A stretch of DNA of 64,000 bases from Sebaldella sp. S0638 (GCF_024158605.1 NZ_JAMZGM010000003.1:61621-125620); one strand, 5' to 3'. Shown: positions 51,727 through 61,951, numbered from the stretch's first letter. The notes: a model not told the origin generated them from the sequence alone. Numbers and translations are program-made.

Positions 51727-54660
51727 CTAAAATACTGCTTTCAAAGTTACGCCTATTTTATAACTTTCTCCGTCCTTTGTTACTTCATTAAATGACTTGC
51801 CATACTCTCCTGTCAGGAAGATTCCGTATCTGTCCGAAGCTTCCATACCAAGCATAGCTCTTAATACCAATTCTCCTTTATCCTCTGCTGGCTGTGCTAA
51901 TTTATAAGTTTCACCGAAAGATACAAGTCTTGCTGTTTCTTCTGGCTGTGAATCTCCCAGTTCATACTCATATTTTACTTCCAGAGCTGATTTCAGTTCC
52001 CAGTTTGCATTGCTGCCCAGACCGGTATTCCCTTCAAATCTCACTCCTGCTCCCGGCTTTATGCTGTAAGCATTATTAGAATCTATTTCCAGAGCAGAAA
52101 TAGAAGAATCTTCTTTTACCTTGTCCAAATACTGATAACCAAAATCAAGACTAACCAACGGGCTTATTTTAAATGCCTTGCTTATCTGGAATTCTTTAAG
52201 CAGGGTATTATCGAATGACACCCCGTAAGACATATATTTATCATCCAGTTTTTCCACTGAATCAGTCCAGTTTATATTTCTGTCCGCATTGTGCATATTT
52301 ATTCTTCCTGTGAGGTCGCTTCTGACTTTCCATCCGGATTTATTATATGTATTATGTAATCCAAGCTGCATTGTATCTACCCATTCTTCACTGTTATTCC
52401 CGTCCTGAATCTCAAAACTGTTATTTGCATACCCTAGTGAGTAACCGAATTTATGTGCATAAGTTCTCTCTACTTCTCTCAGAGCGTATACACCAGCCGT
52501 TTTATACTTATAATCCATTACTCCTTCTTTATTTTCATAAGTTTTCCCTGCTCCTGCCAGAACTGCTACTTTTACATTTTCTTTTGTATTATTTTCAGAA
52601 TTTTCCATGATATCCAGTGCATTGTCAAAACCTCTCTTTATATCATAGCCCCTTTGTGCTCTGTTGGCATAGTATGCACCTGAAAGAGATGTCATAATTC
52701 TTCTCAGATCAAATTCCGACTCTATCTTATCTATTTTGTCATAAAGACTTAGTCTGTCTCCTGTAGCATCCTCATAATTTTTATCCAGTATATCTGCCAG
52801 CCCTTCCCATGACAGCCCGTCTCCGAATTCTATAAGATCTTTCTTTGTCATCCAGATATCCAGATTTCCGTTGCTGTTTGTCACAGGAATTGCTTCCCAT
52901 AATATTCCCCGGCTCTTTATTGCTGCTTTTCCGTAGTTTATTCCTCCGCCGGGAGTTAATGGAACAAAGACATCTTCCAGCTTGTAAGTCTTAAAGTTTG
53001 TACCCTGTGAGAAATCCGATGTTACTTGCACATTTCTCAGAACAAAATCTTTAGCCACAAACTGAACCGAATTTGAGATCAGATATTTTCCGTTTACATC
53101 CTCAGGATGATAGTCACTTGTTGCCAAAGAAGCATCTGTCAGACTGTCCGGATTTACTTTTACCTGTACCACTGCATCCTCAGGAACTTCAAAACGTTCA
53201 TTTACCTTTATTATTCCCGCATTAACTATAGAAGGTTTTTCATATGACGGTCCTGACCCTACATGATCTACAGGTGAAACTGCTCCCTGATCCACTGATT
53301 CCGCGTACATTGCAGTAACATCACTTGTACTGCCTGCCGCATCTGTTACAATAGCTCTTCCGCCGGCCGCAATATTTATATCTATAATTCCGTTATTTAT
53401 CAATGTAGAATTATTTTTCAGCAGTATTCCTATGCCGTTTTGTCCTGTTGCTTTTACTGTCCCGTTATTCTCCACTGTGGAATAAGTATCAGCGTAAATT
53501 CCTATACTGTTTTTCCCTGTTACTTCAACAAGATTATTATTTGTTATTTTTATATTATCCACTCCGGCAATACCTATGGAATTATCTCCTGTAAGTATAA
53601 TCTGCCCTGTATTAATAAATTCCTGACGTATCCCTGTAATTGTGTCACCTTTTTCAATATAAACCCCCACGGCACTGTCTGCTGCAGACAGAATATCTCC
53701 GCTGTTCCGGCTTGTCCCGTTTGGAGCATAAACATATATTCCCAGTCCGTTATCTCCAAATGTTATCTTATTCGTATTATTTACAGATGAAGTTCCGGCT
53801 CCGTAGATTCCTACAGCATACTGTCTGTCAGAAGGATTCGAAGGATTCTGATATGTATTGCCTGCGATTATTTCACCGTTATTTACTATACTTCCTGTAT
53901 TTGAATATATTCCTACACCCATATCACCGGCATTCAGAATACCTGTATTTGTGATTATGCTTCCCACATTACCAGTTTCAGCTTTGCCGCCGTATATTAA
54001 TACTCTTCCGTCTTTCCCGTCAAGAGCACCCCCTGCGGCTGTCATATTCCCGCTGTTATTTATCACTGAGTTTTCTGCATAAATTCCGATTGAGGCAAGT
54101 CCTATATTCATATTACTTGAATTATTTACAGTACTGTAATCTTTCCCTACGATACCAAAGCTTCCCGAAGCACTACCGCTCAAACTTCCAGTTATATCCC
54201 CGACATTTATTATGTTTAATGATGTCAGTGTCAGAAGTGCCGAATTTGTGGCATACACTCCGACTCCGTCCTTATCTGAAATGTTTATTGCAGTATTACT
54301 TACATTCCCTGTTCCGCCGTTAAGATATATTCCCAGCCCTGCTTTATCTATGGAAAATGTTCCGCCGTTCTGGCTGATATCTATACCTTTACCATATATT
54401 CCTATTGAATTTTCTCCAGTTACTATGCTCCCTGTATTATTTATTTTTGTTCCTTCTTCTCCATAAATCCCCAAAATTACTTTACTTTGCGATGTAGAAG
54501 CTGCAAGTGTAATATTCCCTGTATTATTGATATTTTGCTGTGCATTATTCAGTGTTGTTCCATAAATACCAATTCCCGAGTCAGAATTAACAGTTATATT
54601 CCCGTTATTTTCCAGAAGATTCGCATTTACACTATCAGAATTACTGGATAAAATTCCTAC
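51727..54660 (-). CDS. Autotransporter, 3' part: passenger end and beta-barrel (after in-frame stop)
   Basis: About 977 codons that continue, in the same frame, the 5' part at 54661-59676. The first part repeats GI-x-IYG and NNG/NTG units of a beta-helix passenger. The last 300 residues form an autotransporter beta-barrel (start near RRIMTSLSGAYYANRAQRGYD), ending in GVTLKAVF with terminal Phe. Alone it has no signal peptide; the first possible start is TTG 54474, without a ribosome site. It is therefore probably translated only by readthrough or after reversion, or it is the tail of a pseudogene. Confidence 0.8.
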   Translation of the reverse strand, partial: VGILSSNSDSVNANLLENNGNITVNSDSGIGIYGTTLNNAQQNINNTGNITLAASTSQSKVILGIYGEEGTKINNTGSIVTGENSIGIYGKGIDISQNGGTFSIDKAGLGIYLNGGTGNVSNTAINISDKDGVGVYATNSALLTLTSLNIINVGDITGSLSGSASGSFGIVGKDYSTVNNSSNMNIGLASIGIYAENSVINNSGNMTAAGGALDGKDGRVLIYGGKAETGNVGSIITNTGILNAGDMGVGIYSNTGSIVNNGEIIAGNTYQNPSNPSDRQYAVGIYGAGTSSVNNTNKITFGDNGLGIYVYAPNGTSRNSGDILSAADSAVGVYIEKGDTITGIRQEFINTGQIILTGDNSIGIAGVDNIKITNNNLVEVTGKNSIGIYADTYSTVENNGTVKATGQNGIGILLKNNSTLINNGIIDINIAAGGRAIVTDAAGSTSDVTAMYAESVDQGAVSPVDHVGSGPSYEKPSIVNAGIIKVNERFEVPEDAVVQVKVNPDSLTDASLATSDYHPEDVNGKYLISNSVQFVAKDFVLRNVQVTSDFSQGTNFKTYKLEDVFVPLTPGGGINYGKAAIKSRGILWEAIPVTNSNGNLDIWMTKKDLIEFGDGLSWEGLADILDKNYEDATGDRLSLYDKIDKIESEFDLRRIMTSLSGAYYANRAQRGYDIKRGFDNALDIMENSENNTKENVKVAVLAGAGKTYENKEGVMDYKYKTAGVYALREVERTYAHKFGYSLGYANNSFEIQDGNNSEEWVDTMQLGLHNTYNKSGWKVRSDLTGRINMHNADRNINWTDSVEKLDDKYMSYGVSFDNTLLKEFQISKAFKISPLVSLDFGYQYLDKVKEDSSISALEIDSNNAYSIKPGAGVRFEGNTGLGSNANWELKSALEVKYEYELGDSQPEETARLVSFGETYKLAQPAEDKGELVLRAMLGMEASDRYGIFLTGEYGKSFNEVTKDGESYKIGVTLKAVF

Positions 54661-54663
54661 TTA
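54661..54663 (-). other. In-frame TAA splitting the autotransporter
   Basis: Codons read ISGEA-stop-VGILSSNS. Passenger units nearby read GENSIGIYG or similar, so the stop stands where a Ser, Lys or Asn is expected. A single base change, for example from TCA, would explain it. Confidence 0.85.
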
Positions 54664-57600
54664 AGCTTCTCCGGAGATATTTATAGTCCCGTTATTTTCC
54701 ACATCACCATTCTGATGTATTATCCCCAGTGCAGAATTTCCATTTAGATTCACACTGTTCGCCAGTGTTACCTTTACCCCTGATCCTGATGCAGCTTTTA
54801 CAAATATTCCCTTCTGACCATTTTCTACATTTACTGTAAGACCTTGTACAGACATATTGGCAGCTCCGTTATTCAGTGCATAAACCCCTATGGAATCTGT
54901 GCCAGTTCTTACTTCGAGAGTTTTATTAGATATTACATTCCCCTCTTCAGCGTAAATTCCTATCTGTTTATTTTTATTCAAATCATAAGTACCTCCGGAA
55001 GTATCATTCAGCGATATTCCCGATCCCGTACCTTTTTTTATATAATTGAAAATAGAATTTTCCCCGACAGTTATACTTCCTCCGGTTATATTTAATACTG
55101 AATTCCCCACTGCTGCTGCTCCTATGGAATAATTCCCTGTCTGTATCTGTCCGTTTTGTATATTTATATCACTTTCATTCCCTAATATTCCGGATGCATA
55201 TTCTATTGTTCCTCCTGTATCAGAACCATTTCCTGCTGTAATATTTCCTGTCTTTATTATATTTGTTCTATTTCCGTATATTCCCGTCGTATTTAATCCT
55301 GATAATTCTATTGTTCCTGAATTATCAATTTCTGATCTTTTTGTAGGATCTACTCCTGCAGATGATATTCCTATTGTGTTATTTCCAGCTGATATTATTT
55401 TCCCTGAATTAGTCAGATAATTTTCTTTTGTAAGCCCTGCATATGACGGTGATCCTGTTCTATCTGTTGCATACATACCCACGGAATTTTCGCCTATATT
55501 TATTATCCCCTTATTTTCTATGATTGAGCCTATTGTTGCGTATAATCCGGCTCCTTCATTTTTTACATTAATTACTCCGGAAGTATCATTCCATATATGT
55601 GAATTCTCACCAAAAATTCCTATTCCTTTATTTCCAAGGTCTATTTTATTTTTATTTACACCCTGTGAAAATGTATTAGCGAATTCCAGTGTATTTGCTG
55701 CTATCTCTTTTGTATTTTCTATATACATTCCTATAGAACTTTCAGCCGGTGTTCCGCCGATAAGCTTTGAAACAAGTTCCCCGCTGTTAGTCATAATTCC
55801 TGTTTCACCATGTATTGCTACACTTTCTTTTGGTATTTCCAATGTAGTTCCAGAAGCATTGGTGTAATCTGAGTAAATAACCCTGTAAAGCTCTATTCCG
55901 CTGTCAGGTGTTATAATAATCGTTCCCGGTGACACATTTATACTTCCGCCATTCTTTACCAGAAATAAAACTCCGCCTTCTGTAAGCTCCACCTTTCCGC
56001 CTGTTACATTTATAGTTCCTGTATCTGCCCCCAGAACAATACCTGATTTTCCATTCACCTGAATATATGTATTATTCAAATTTAATGCATTTATTCCTGT
56101 ATCTGCTTTCAGATAAACACCCACTGAAGACAGAGTTCCGCCTGCTGTACCTACTTTTATATCCGGTGTCACAGTACTGCTCCCGCCATTATAGGTAACA
56201 GTATTCCCTGTTCCTTCCTCCTGATAATAAAGCCCCACTGTACCGTCTCCTCCTGCGAGCTTTGTTGTCAGTGTTAATGGTGATGCAATTTCCTTAATTC
56301 CAAGAACTATAGGTTTGATCCCTGTTCCTGATCCTGTATTATCTCCTATTGTGATACTGTTTATGGAACTGTCTACAGCAGAAGTTCCTGTGAGTGCCAC
56401 TCCTGTTACATCATTTCCGAGTATGAGATTTGCAGTACCTGATGTTGATTTCAAATTTCCATTTTCCAGAAAATATCCAGTACTTCCCTTACCAAGTGTA
56501 AACTTCGCAGAATCAAGTATACTTGTATCTATATCCCCGTTTTTACTGTATACAGCTATGCCGTTTTCACCCGTCTTTATTGATGTAAGCGAATCCACTT
56601 CATTTTGATTTTCCAGATAAAGTGCTACTCCTTTGTCTCCGGTTTCCAGGCTGCCAAGTTTTATATCTCTTGCTGAAAGTACAGATTTTAAATATACTGA
56701 TGTACCGTAATCTCCTGTTTTGATTAATCCATTATTATTTAAGTTGCTGTCTTCCAGAAAAACTCCCAGTGATCCTTTATTAGAAAGTGAGTGACCATCT
56801 AATTCTATACTGCCTGATAATATATTTACAGTTGCCTTTTCTCCTTTAGCTACAATTCCTGTTCCGTCAGTAACTGCTGTAATCGCACCGGCTGTTTTTC
56901 CAATATCCAGTACAGAATCATTGGCATTTAGTTTGTCTCCGTCAAGGTATACTCCAATACCCCCGTTTTCAAGTTCAATCTTACTTTCAAACTCTACTTT
57001 TCCCCCTTTGACAAAAACCCCGAGATTTTCACTGTCTGGTGATTCTACTCTTATTTTTCCGCTTCCTGTTACTTTTATATCATGATTTTTAGCATATATT
57101 CCTATACTGTTTGCTGTGGAAGATAAACCTGTATTTCTAATTGTGCCGTTATTTACGATTTCTACTTTATCGCCTGATGTATACGCTGATGATTCTGCGA
57201 CTATTCCCACTCCGCCGTCGTTTACATTTATATTTCCACTGGTGCCGTTTACCACAGTTCTTCCCGAAGCTGATGTATTATTATACAAGTATATTCCTGT
57301 TCCTGCTGTTGCATTAACTGTACCATTATTTGTCAATATATTTCCTGTAGGTGAAGCAACAGTTATCTGATAAAGAAGCCCTATTGAATCTGTTGATAGG
57401 GAAGTCATATTTACTGTCCCGCCGAAAGTAATACCTCTTACTGCTGAAAATATTCCGGCTGCCTTGCCTTCCAGTGATATTACAGAACTAACACCGGCAT
57501 TTCCGGTATACCCATTATCATAATAGATACCGTAATCATACGCATTTCCTGATGATGAAAGATTTATCTTTCCGCCTAAAGTTCCTCCGGAAGCTCCTTT

Positions 57601-59676
57601 CAGATAGATACCTATATCATTTCCGGATGTAGTCAGATTCACAGCTCCTGTATGATTAACAGTACCATTTTCTGAATATATCCCCACATTTCTTCCGGTA
57701 GTATTTTTATCTATCAGAGTTATCGTACCGCTATTTGAAAATATACTTCCCGAGCCTATTATTGAAGCTCCTATATTTTCACTTCCTGATGCCGCTGATA
57801 AATCCAGCTTTATTTCCGCATTAGAACCGCTGTTTGAAATCCTTGTTCCTCCGCCTCCTGTACCGTAAAGCCCTATGTTTTTGCTACCTGTGGAATTTAT
57901 TAATATTTTCCCTTCGTTCACTCCTGTGGAAGCACTGTTTACTGCTGCTATTCCCGTATTATCAGAAGAGTTTCCTGATATTCTTATTTCATTACCTAAA
58001 ACATATTTGTTTGCAATCGTTCCATTATCTATCCTTATCCCTGTATTATTACTATTTGCTGATATGGTAATATTTCCATAGTTTGTAAATGAAGCTCCTA
58101 CATAATCAAGGTAAATTCCTGCTCCATTGCTTCCAGCCAGATTTATTTTTCCAGAATTATTATTTAATGAACTATCAGGTGAAAAAACTGCTCCTGAATT
58201 CCTTACAACTACACCGAGATTATTAGTTCCATTTATATTTATTGTACCATTTTGTCTTAACCCTGTTGTGTAACTGCCACCTGAAAAATTATTAGCTGTT
58301 ATTGTAGCAGGAGTAAATATTCCATTTACTGCTGCTATTGCAACACTAGAAGATCCATTCAAAGTAATTTCCCCACTACTTTCATTTACAATACCTATTC
58401 GAATTCCACTAACATCAGAAGATTTTATTCCCACGCTGCTATTACCCGATAATATTATTTTACCTTGATTTTCTGCATATAATGGGCCTCTTGGTCCAGC
58501 TTTAAAATCAATCCCCATTACATTTGAATATCCTGAAGTAATTGTACCTGCATTTATATAGGCAGAATCATTTCTAACTGTTCCACCTGTATTGTAGCCT
58601 TGCTCCATTTCTACTCCAATTGAATTATTTGCATTAATATTTAAAGTTCCCGTTGTCTTCACAAACAGAACATCATTTTGATCTCCGGGTGTTGATCCAG
58701 TGGAATTTGGTATTGGAGCTCCTCTATGTGATTCTATTAGAATTATTCTAGTCCCGCCAAATTCTGTTGTTAAATTTTGAGTTAATGTATAAGTCAGGTT
58801 TCCTGCTGTTTGTGCTGGTGTTGGTGATAGATAAGTAGAATTTTTTACTCCTATTATCTGAATTAATCCTGTCGTAGCATCAACTCCATTTTTTCTAAAA
58901 TTATTTGGCAAAGTTGTCACAGCTAAGGTTTCTACATTAGTAAAATAGTCCACATTATCCGCTGATGCATAATATCCGTTTCCATTAACTCCGAGAACAG
59001 GACTTGGAACGGAAACAGCTCCGAAACTCTTTGCCGCAACATTAATACTAATTGGTGTTACCTGAACATTTTTGTTAATCACAATATCATTTATATCTGT
59101 AGCATCCACTGTATTCAGCTGTATATTTGGAAGAGCCGGCAACTGTGGAATGTCTATTACGAGTGGTATTTTATTAAGATTTATTGAGGCAACACTGTCT
59201 ATTACAGGAAGTGATATATCAGGATTTATATCCTGAAGATTCAGATACTTATATGGAATACTCGGCCCTATTTTCACTTCTTTATATGAGTCAGCCTGAA
59301 TCATAGGTTTGTCTTTTCCTGACCAGTTAGAATCAGAATCGTTTCCTTCTCTGGCATGGTTAGAACTAAGGGAACCTACTCTTGCATCTTCATTATAGAA
59401 ACCTGTGAAAAATATCTGCCATTCAAGATACTCAGGTTTTACTACATAATCTCCCTGAGAGTATAAATCTTTTAATTCTTTATTTTTCTTTTTTAGTATC
59501 TTTTCTATTAGCTTATATGATGATTCGTTTGATTTCCCCTGATTCATATTTTTGGTCATTGTATTGTATAATTTTTCATACTTTACTGAATCCGGTAATT
59601 GATTCCCAGCTGGATATGCTGACAATATTCCATTTAATGCTAAGAGTGTTATCAATAATTTTTTATTTTTTTTCAT
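54661..59676 (-). CDS. Autotransporter, 5' part: signal, N-terminal domain and passenger repeats
   Basis: 1671 residues ending at the internal TAA. The signal peptide is MKKNKKLLITLLALNGILSA. The next 200 residues match the autotransporter-associated N-terminal domain of Leptotrichia/Sebaldella/Fusobacterium, with helices KLIEKILKKKNKELKDLYSQ, then a Pro/Leu-rich link. The rest is beta-helix passenger made of units like GTINISGENSIGIYG. AAGGAGGAC lies just before the ATG. Without the 3' part the product would reach the periplasm but could not cross the outer membrane. Probably a large adhesin. Confidence 0.88.
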   Translation of the reverse strand: MKKNKKLLITLLALNGILSAYPAGNQLPDSVKYEKLYNTMTKNMNQGKSNESSYKLIEKILKKKNKELKDLYSQGDYVVKPEYLEWQIFFTGFYNEDARVGSLSSNHAREGNDSDSNWSGKDKPMIQADSYKEVKIGPSIPYKYLNLQDINPDISLPVIDSVASINLNKIPLVIDIPQLPALPNIQLNTVDATDINDIVINKNVQVTPISINVAAKSFGAVSVPSPVLGVNGNGYYASADNVDYFTNVETLAVTTLPNNFRKNGVDATTGLIQIIGVKNSTYLSPTPAQTAGNLTYTLTQNLTTEFGGTRIILIESHRGAPIPNSTGSTPGDQNDVLFVKTTGTLNINANNSIGVEMEQGYNTGGTVRNDSAYINAGTITSGYSNVMGIDFKAGPRGPLYAENQGKIILSGNSSVGIKSSDVSGIRIGIVNESSGEITLNGSSSVAIAAVNGIFTPATITANNFSGGSYTTGLRQNGTININGTNNLGVVVRNSGAVFSPDSSLNNNSGKINLAGSNGAGIYLDYVGASFTNYGNITISANSNNTGIRIDNGTIANKYVLGNEIRISGNSSDNTGIAAVNSASTGVNEGKILINSTGSKNIGLYGTGGGGTRISNSGSNAEIKLDLSAASGSENIGASIIGSGSIFSNSGTITLIDKNTTGRNVGIYSENGTVNHTGAVNLTTSGNDIGIYLKGASGGTLGGKINLSSSGNAYDYGIYYDNGYTGNAGVSSVISLEGKAAGIFSAVRGITFGGTVNMTSLSTDSIGLLYQITVASPTGNILTNNGTVNATAGTGIYLYNNTSASGRTVVNGTSGNINVNDGGVGIVAESSAYTSGDKVEIVNNGTIRNTGLSSTANSIGIYAKNHDIKVTGSGKIRVESPDSENLGVFVKGGKVEFESKIELENGGIGVYLDGDKLNANDSVLDIGKTAGAITAVTDGTGIVAKGEKATVNILSGSIELDGHSLSNKGSLGVFLEDSNLNNNGLIKTGDYGTSVYLKSVLSARDIKLGSLETGDKGVALYLENQNEVDSLTSIKTGENGIAVYSKNGDIDTSILDSAKFTLGKGSTGYFLENGNLKSTSGTANLILGNDVTGVALTGTSAVDSSINSITIGDNTGSGTGIKPIVLGIKEIASPLTLTTKLAGGDGTVGLYYQEEGTGNTVTYNGGSSTVTPDIKVGTAGGTLSSVGVYLKADTGINALNLNNTYIQVNGKSGIVLGADTGTINVTGGKVELTEGGVLFLVKNGGSINVSPGTIIITPDSGIELYRVIYSDYTNASGTTLEIPKESVAIHGETGIMTNSGELVSKLIGGTPAESSIGMYIENTKEIAANTLEFANTFSQGVNKNKIDLGNKGIGIFGENSHIWNDTSGVINVKNEGAGLYATIGSIIENKGIINIGENSVGMYATDRTGSPSYAGLTKENYLTNSGKIISAGNNTIGISSAGVDPTKRSEIDNSGTIELSGLNTTGIYGNRTNIIKTGNITAGNGSDTGGTIEYASGILGNESDINIQNGQIQTGNYSIGAAAVGNSVLNITGGSITVGENSIFNYIKKGTGSGISLNDTSGGTYDLNKNKQIGIYAEEGNVISNKTLEVRTGTDSIGVYALNNGAANMSVQGLTVNVENGQKGIFVKAASGSGVKVTLANSVNLNGNSALGIIHQNGDVENNGTINISGEA

Positions 59677-60102
59677 TAGTCCTCCTTTTATCTGCTTTAT
59701 AACTTTTCTCCTCTCCCAAACTCCCTTTAAATGGTATTTTCAAAATTTTACTTTATAATGAAAATACTTTTATTTCTCCGCTTAAGTGCTGGCATTTACG
59801 CTTTTATTCCACATTTTGCCACTGATATTGATTCTTCTTTTTGCAGTATTACAATATCTGCTGTTTTCAGGTGGAAATTTACATATATTCTGTTTCTTAT
59901 ATAATCTAAAATGTCTTATAATCACCTCCGTCAAATTTTTAAAATATATCGTTTCATTATTTCAGGCACTATTTCCTTCATCTTTTTATAAAACTTTATC
60001 TGTCTATAAAATTTTACACTCCATATTTTACTTTTTTAAGTATATTTTTTTAATACTATATTTTGATTTTTAGATTTAATATTCTAGGTTCTTTTAACAA
60101 TA
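59677..60102. other. Autotransporter upstream region
   Basis: It holds the ribosome site and a leader hairpin GTATTTTC/GAAAATAC (59734-59767), but no convincing -35/-10 pair. Small plus-strand frames here look accidental. No RNA gene seen. Confidence 0.5.
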
Positions 60103-60268
60103 TTCGCATTTGTAAAATAATACGAATGGAAGTTTTATGATTTTCAGCATCTTTAATAGTCTGACAAATTTTTAAAATAAAATATTTTTAAGATTAAAAT
60201 TGACTTTATTTATTAATTTTAGTACAATAATTATATTGCTTTTTTTCGTATTATTTTACAAATGCGAA
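60103..60268. repeat. Perfect 24-bp inverted repeats 118 bp apart
   Basis: The arms at 60103-60126 and 60245-60268 are exact reverse complements. Each arm is itself a weak dyad, TTCG-x-ATT ... AAT-x-CGAA. No transposase or direct target repeat is present. They flank a plus-strand promoter. Confidence 0.85.
60201..60229 (+). promoter_or_regulatory. Promoter between the inverted repeats
   Basis: TTGACT, 17 bp, TACAAT on the plus strand. The right repeat lies just past the predicted start point. No plus-strand gene follows before the terminator at 60455. Confidence 0.55.
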
Positions 60269-60454
60269 CTTAATAATATTCTCTTTTTGAATTAAAATAT
60301 ATAAATTTTAAAATATCATAATCTTAAAATAGATTTATTTCTTTTTCTTAAGTAAATATTTGTATGATATTTATTAATTAGCAGCTGTATATTTGATTTT
60401 TTGCTATAAATTTTCTCAATTTATCATTTTTCTTTGTATTATTTTTTTAAATAA

Positions 60455-60497
60455 CAAAAAAAGACTATACTGATTTTTCCAATATAGTCTTTTTTAT
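60455..60497. terminator. Bidirectional terminator before the repeat-containing unknown gene
   Basis: AAAAGACTATA/TATAGTCTTTT stem, 13-nt loop, T/A runs on both sides. Confidence 0.88.
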
Positions 60498-60531
60498 TTT
60501 TAGAATATAAATGAAAACATCTCGAATTTTC

Positions 60532-61428
60532 CTATCCCCATTTAGGAAAATTTCTGATCACAAATTTCAATAGAAACCAAAAAATCAAAGGAGCTGAATG
60601 TCTGTGCATTATTATATCTACTTTTCTTGGATCTTTGAAAAAACTAAATACTTCCGGACTTATATTTTTTACATAAAAATGAACCAAAATCTGAAATTCT
60701 ACTATAAATTTTTGTAAATCAAGAACAGCTTTGTCATTAAGCACACAATAGATAGTGCTTAATTCATATACTATACAAAAAAGAGAGGTTATCTCTATTT
60801 TTTCAATACTATTAAAACTGCTCTGATCTTTTATCCTCTCATATACTTCATAAAATTTTTCTCTTGAAACATTAAGTACCATGTTCTTATTAACAGTAAT
60901 TTTAATATTACCCTCTGTAAAATAAATATTATTAAAAATTTTGTTAATAGTTTTGAAAAACGAATGCGAAAAGATTTTTGTGGTATTCCTTATTATACGC
61001 TCTTCTTCCATTTGTCTAAGATAGTTGGTATCATTGTAAGACAGAGGGTCAATTAATTCCTGTACATTTTTCTCGATATTTTTTTCATTAAAAGTACTTG
61101 TTTCTGAAAAATCATGTGCATTGTCAATTATACATTTCTGTATTTCGTAATATTCTTCTATTGATTCTTCAAATGTCGACGGATCAGTAAGAACATGAAT
61201 AGTATCAGCAATGATCTGCTGTTCATCATAATATTCTTCGATCTTTTTTTTGAAAGTCGACGGTTCGATGAGATCATAAATATCCGGTTTCAGATATTCC
61301 TTTAATAAAAGATTATGAAGAGAATGATGTGCGATTCTAAAATTTGAAAATAAATTTTCACAAATTGATTTTTTCCGATAATTTAACTGAAGAATTAAAT
61401 TATATTCTTCTGAAAATTTTTCTTTCAT
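60532..61428 (-). CDS. Unknown protein with internal 28-residue repeats
   Basis: 298 residues. Residues about 53-115 hold two full and one partial unit of the pattern PSTFxxxIEEYYxxQxII, spaced about 28 apart. The N-terminal part is helical; the C-terminal end APLIFWFLLKFVIRNFPKW is hydrophobic and may touch the membrane. No signal peptide. I do not recognise a family. It stands alone, with a terminator after it. The Tyr/Glu-rich units could bind a partner through short helices. Confidence 0.7.
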   Translation of the reverse strand: MKEKFSEEYNLILQLNYRKKSICENLFSNFRIAHHSLHNLLLKEYLKPDIYDLIEPSTFKKKIEEYYDEQQIIADTIHVLTDPSTFEESIEEYYEIQKCIIDNAHDFSETSTFNEKNIEKNVQELIDPLSYNDTNYLRQMEEERIIRNTTKIFSHSFFKTINKIFNNIYFTEGNIKITVNKNMVLNVSREKFYEVYERIKDQSSFNSIEKIEITSLFCIVYELSTIYCVLNDKAVLDLQKFIVEFQILVHFYVKNISPEVFSFFKDPRKVDIIMHRHSAPLIFWFLLKFVIRNFPKWG

Positions 61429-61703
61429 AAAATATCACCCTTGCAAAAAAAATATATGTTAATTATATCATATTTTTAGATTTTTTCAATCTATTTTCAT
61501 TTTGCAAATGCAAAATATTTAGAGTTTTTACTTTTTATTGGCTGTTTATTTTTTCATCCATTATTTTTTTCATAAATAAATTTTAACTTATTTTTAAATA
61601 CATTAATTCCAATATTGTTTATTTCATAAGGAATTCTTTTCTCTTTATATGCTTTGTTGCCCATTTACTACAATATACAATATTAACTGTATAAATAATT
61701 ATT

Positions 61704-61744
61704 AAAATAAAAACACAGGGCCGCCAAATTCCTGACAACCCTGT
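61704..61744 (-). terminator. Terminator of the 42-residue peptide gene
   Basis: ACAGGG/CCCTGT closing stem and GTTTTTATTTT on the minus strand, 4 nt after the stop codon. The 61429-61703 region shows nothing else. Confidence 0.75.
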
Positions 61745-61747
61745 AGT

Positions 61748-61876
61748 TTATTTATGTCTCATTTCAAATTGGATTCTCGATATGATTTCCTCAGAAGTAT
61801 CATATGTAATCGCATTTGCAAAAGTCGCAAATGAAGTTATTGTTGCTAAAGTTAGTATTAATGCTGGTTTTTTCAT
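61748..61876 (-). CDS. Secreted 42-residue peptide
   Basis: ATG 61876, preceded by AGGAGGT, opens a 42-codon frame. It begins MKKPALILTLATITSFATF and has a signal peptide that would be cut after ANA (residue 22), leaving about 20 residues, ITYDTSEEIISRIQFEMRHK. Promoter, TetR-type operator and terminator are all in place around it, so it is very likely a real gene, missed because of size. The function is unknown. The divergent TetR regulator probably controls it. Confidence 0.75.
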   Translation of the reverse strand: MKKPALILTLATITSFATFANAITYDTSEEIISRIQFEMRHK

Positions 61877-61900
61877 GTTGACCTCCTATTTTGTATTTTT

Positions 61901-61951
61901 ATAACGACCGGTCTATATATGTATAATATCATATCTGCCCTTTAGTGTCAA
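61901..61951 (-). promoter_or_regulatory. Promoter and LmrA/YxaF-like operator of the peptide gene
   Basis: Minus strand: TTGACA (61946-61951), 17 bp, TATTAT (61923-61928). The dyad ATAACGACCGGTCTATATAT with its GACCGGTC core (61901-61920) covers the start point. Confidence 0.75.

Noticed and set aside
52347-54466. Several plus-strand frames across the autotransporter
   Set aside because: They are antisense shadows of a repetitive coding sequence, without ribosome sites or recognisable domains.
60103-60268. Insertion sequence or complete transposon
   Set aside because: Only 118 bp lies between the arms, with no transposase and no direct repeats at the outer ends.
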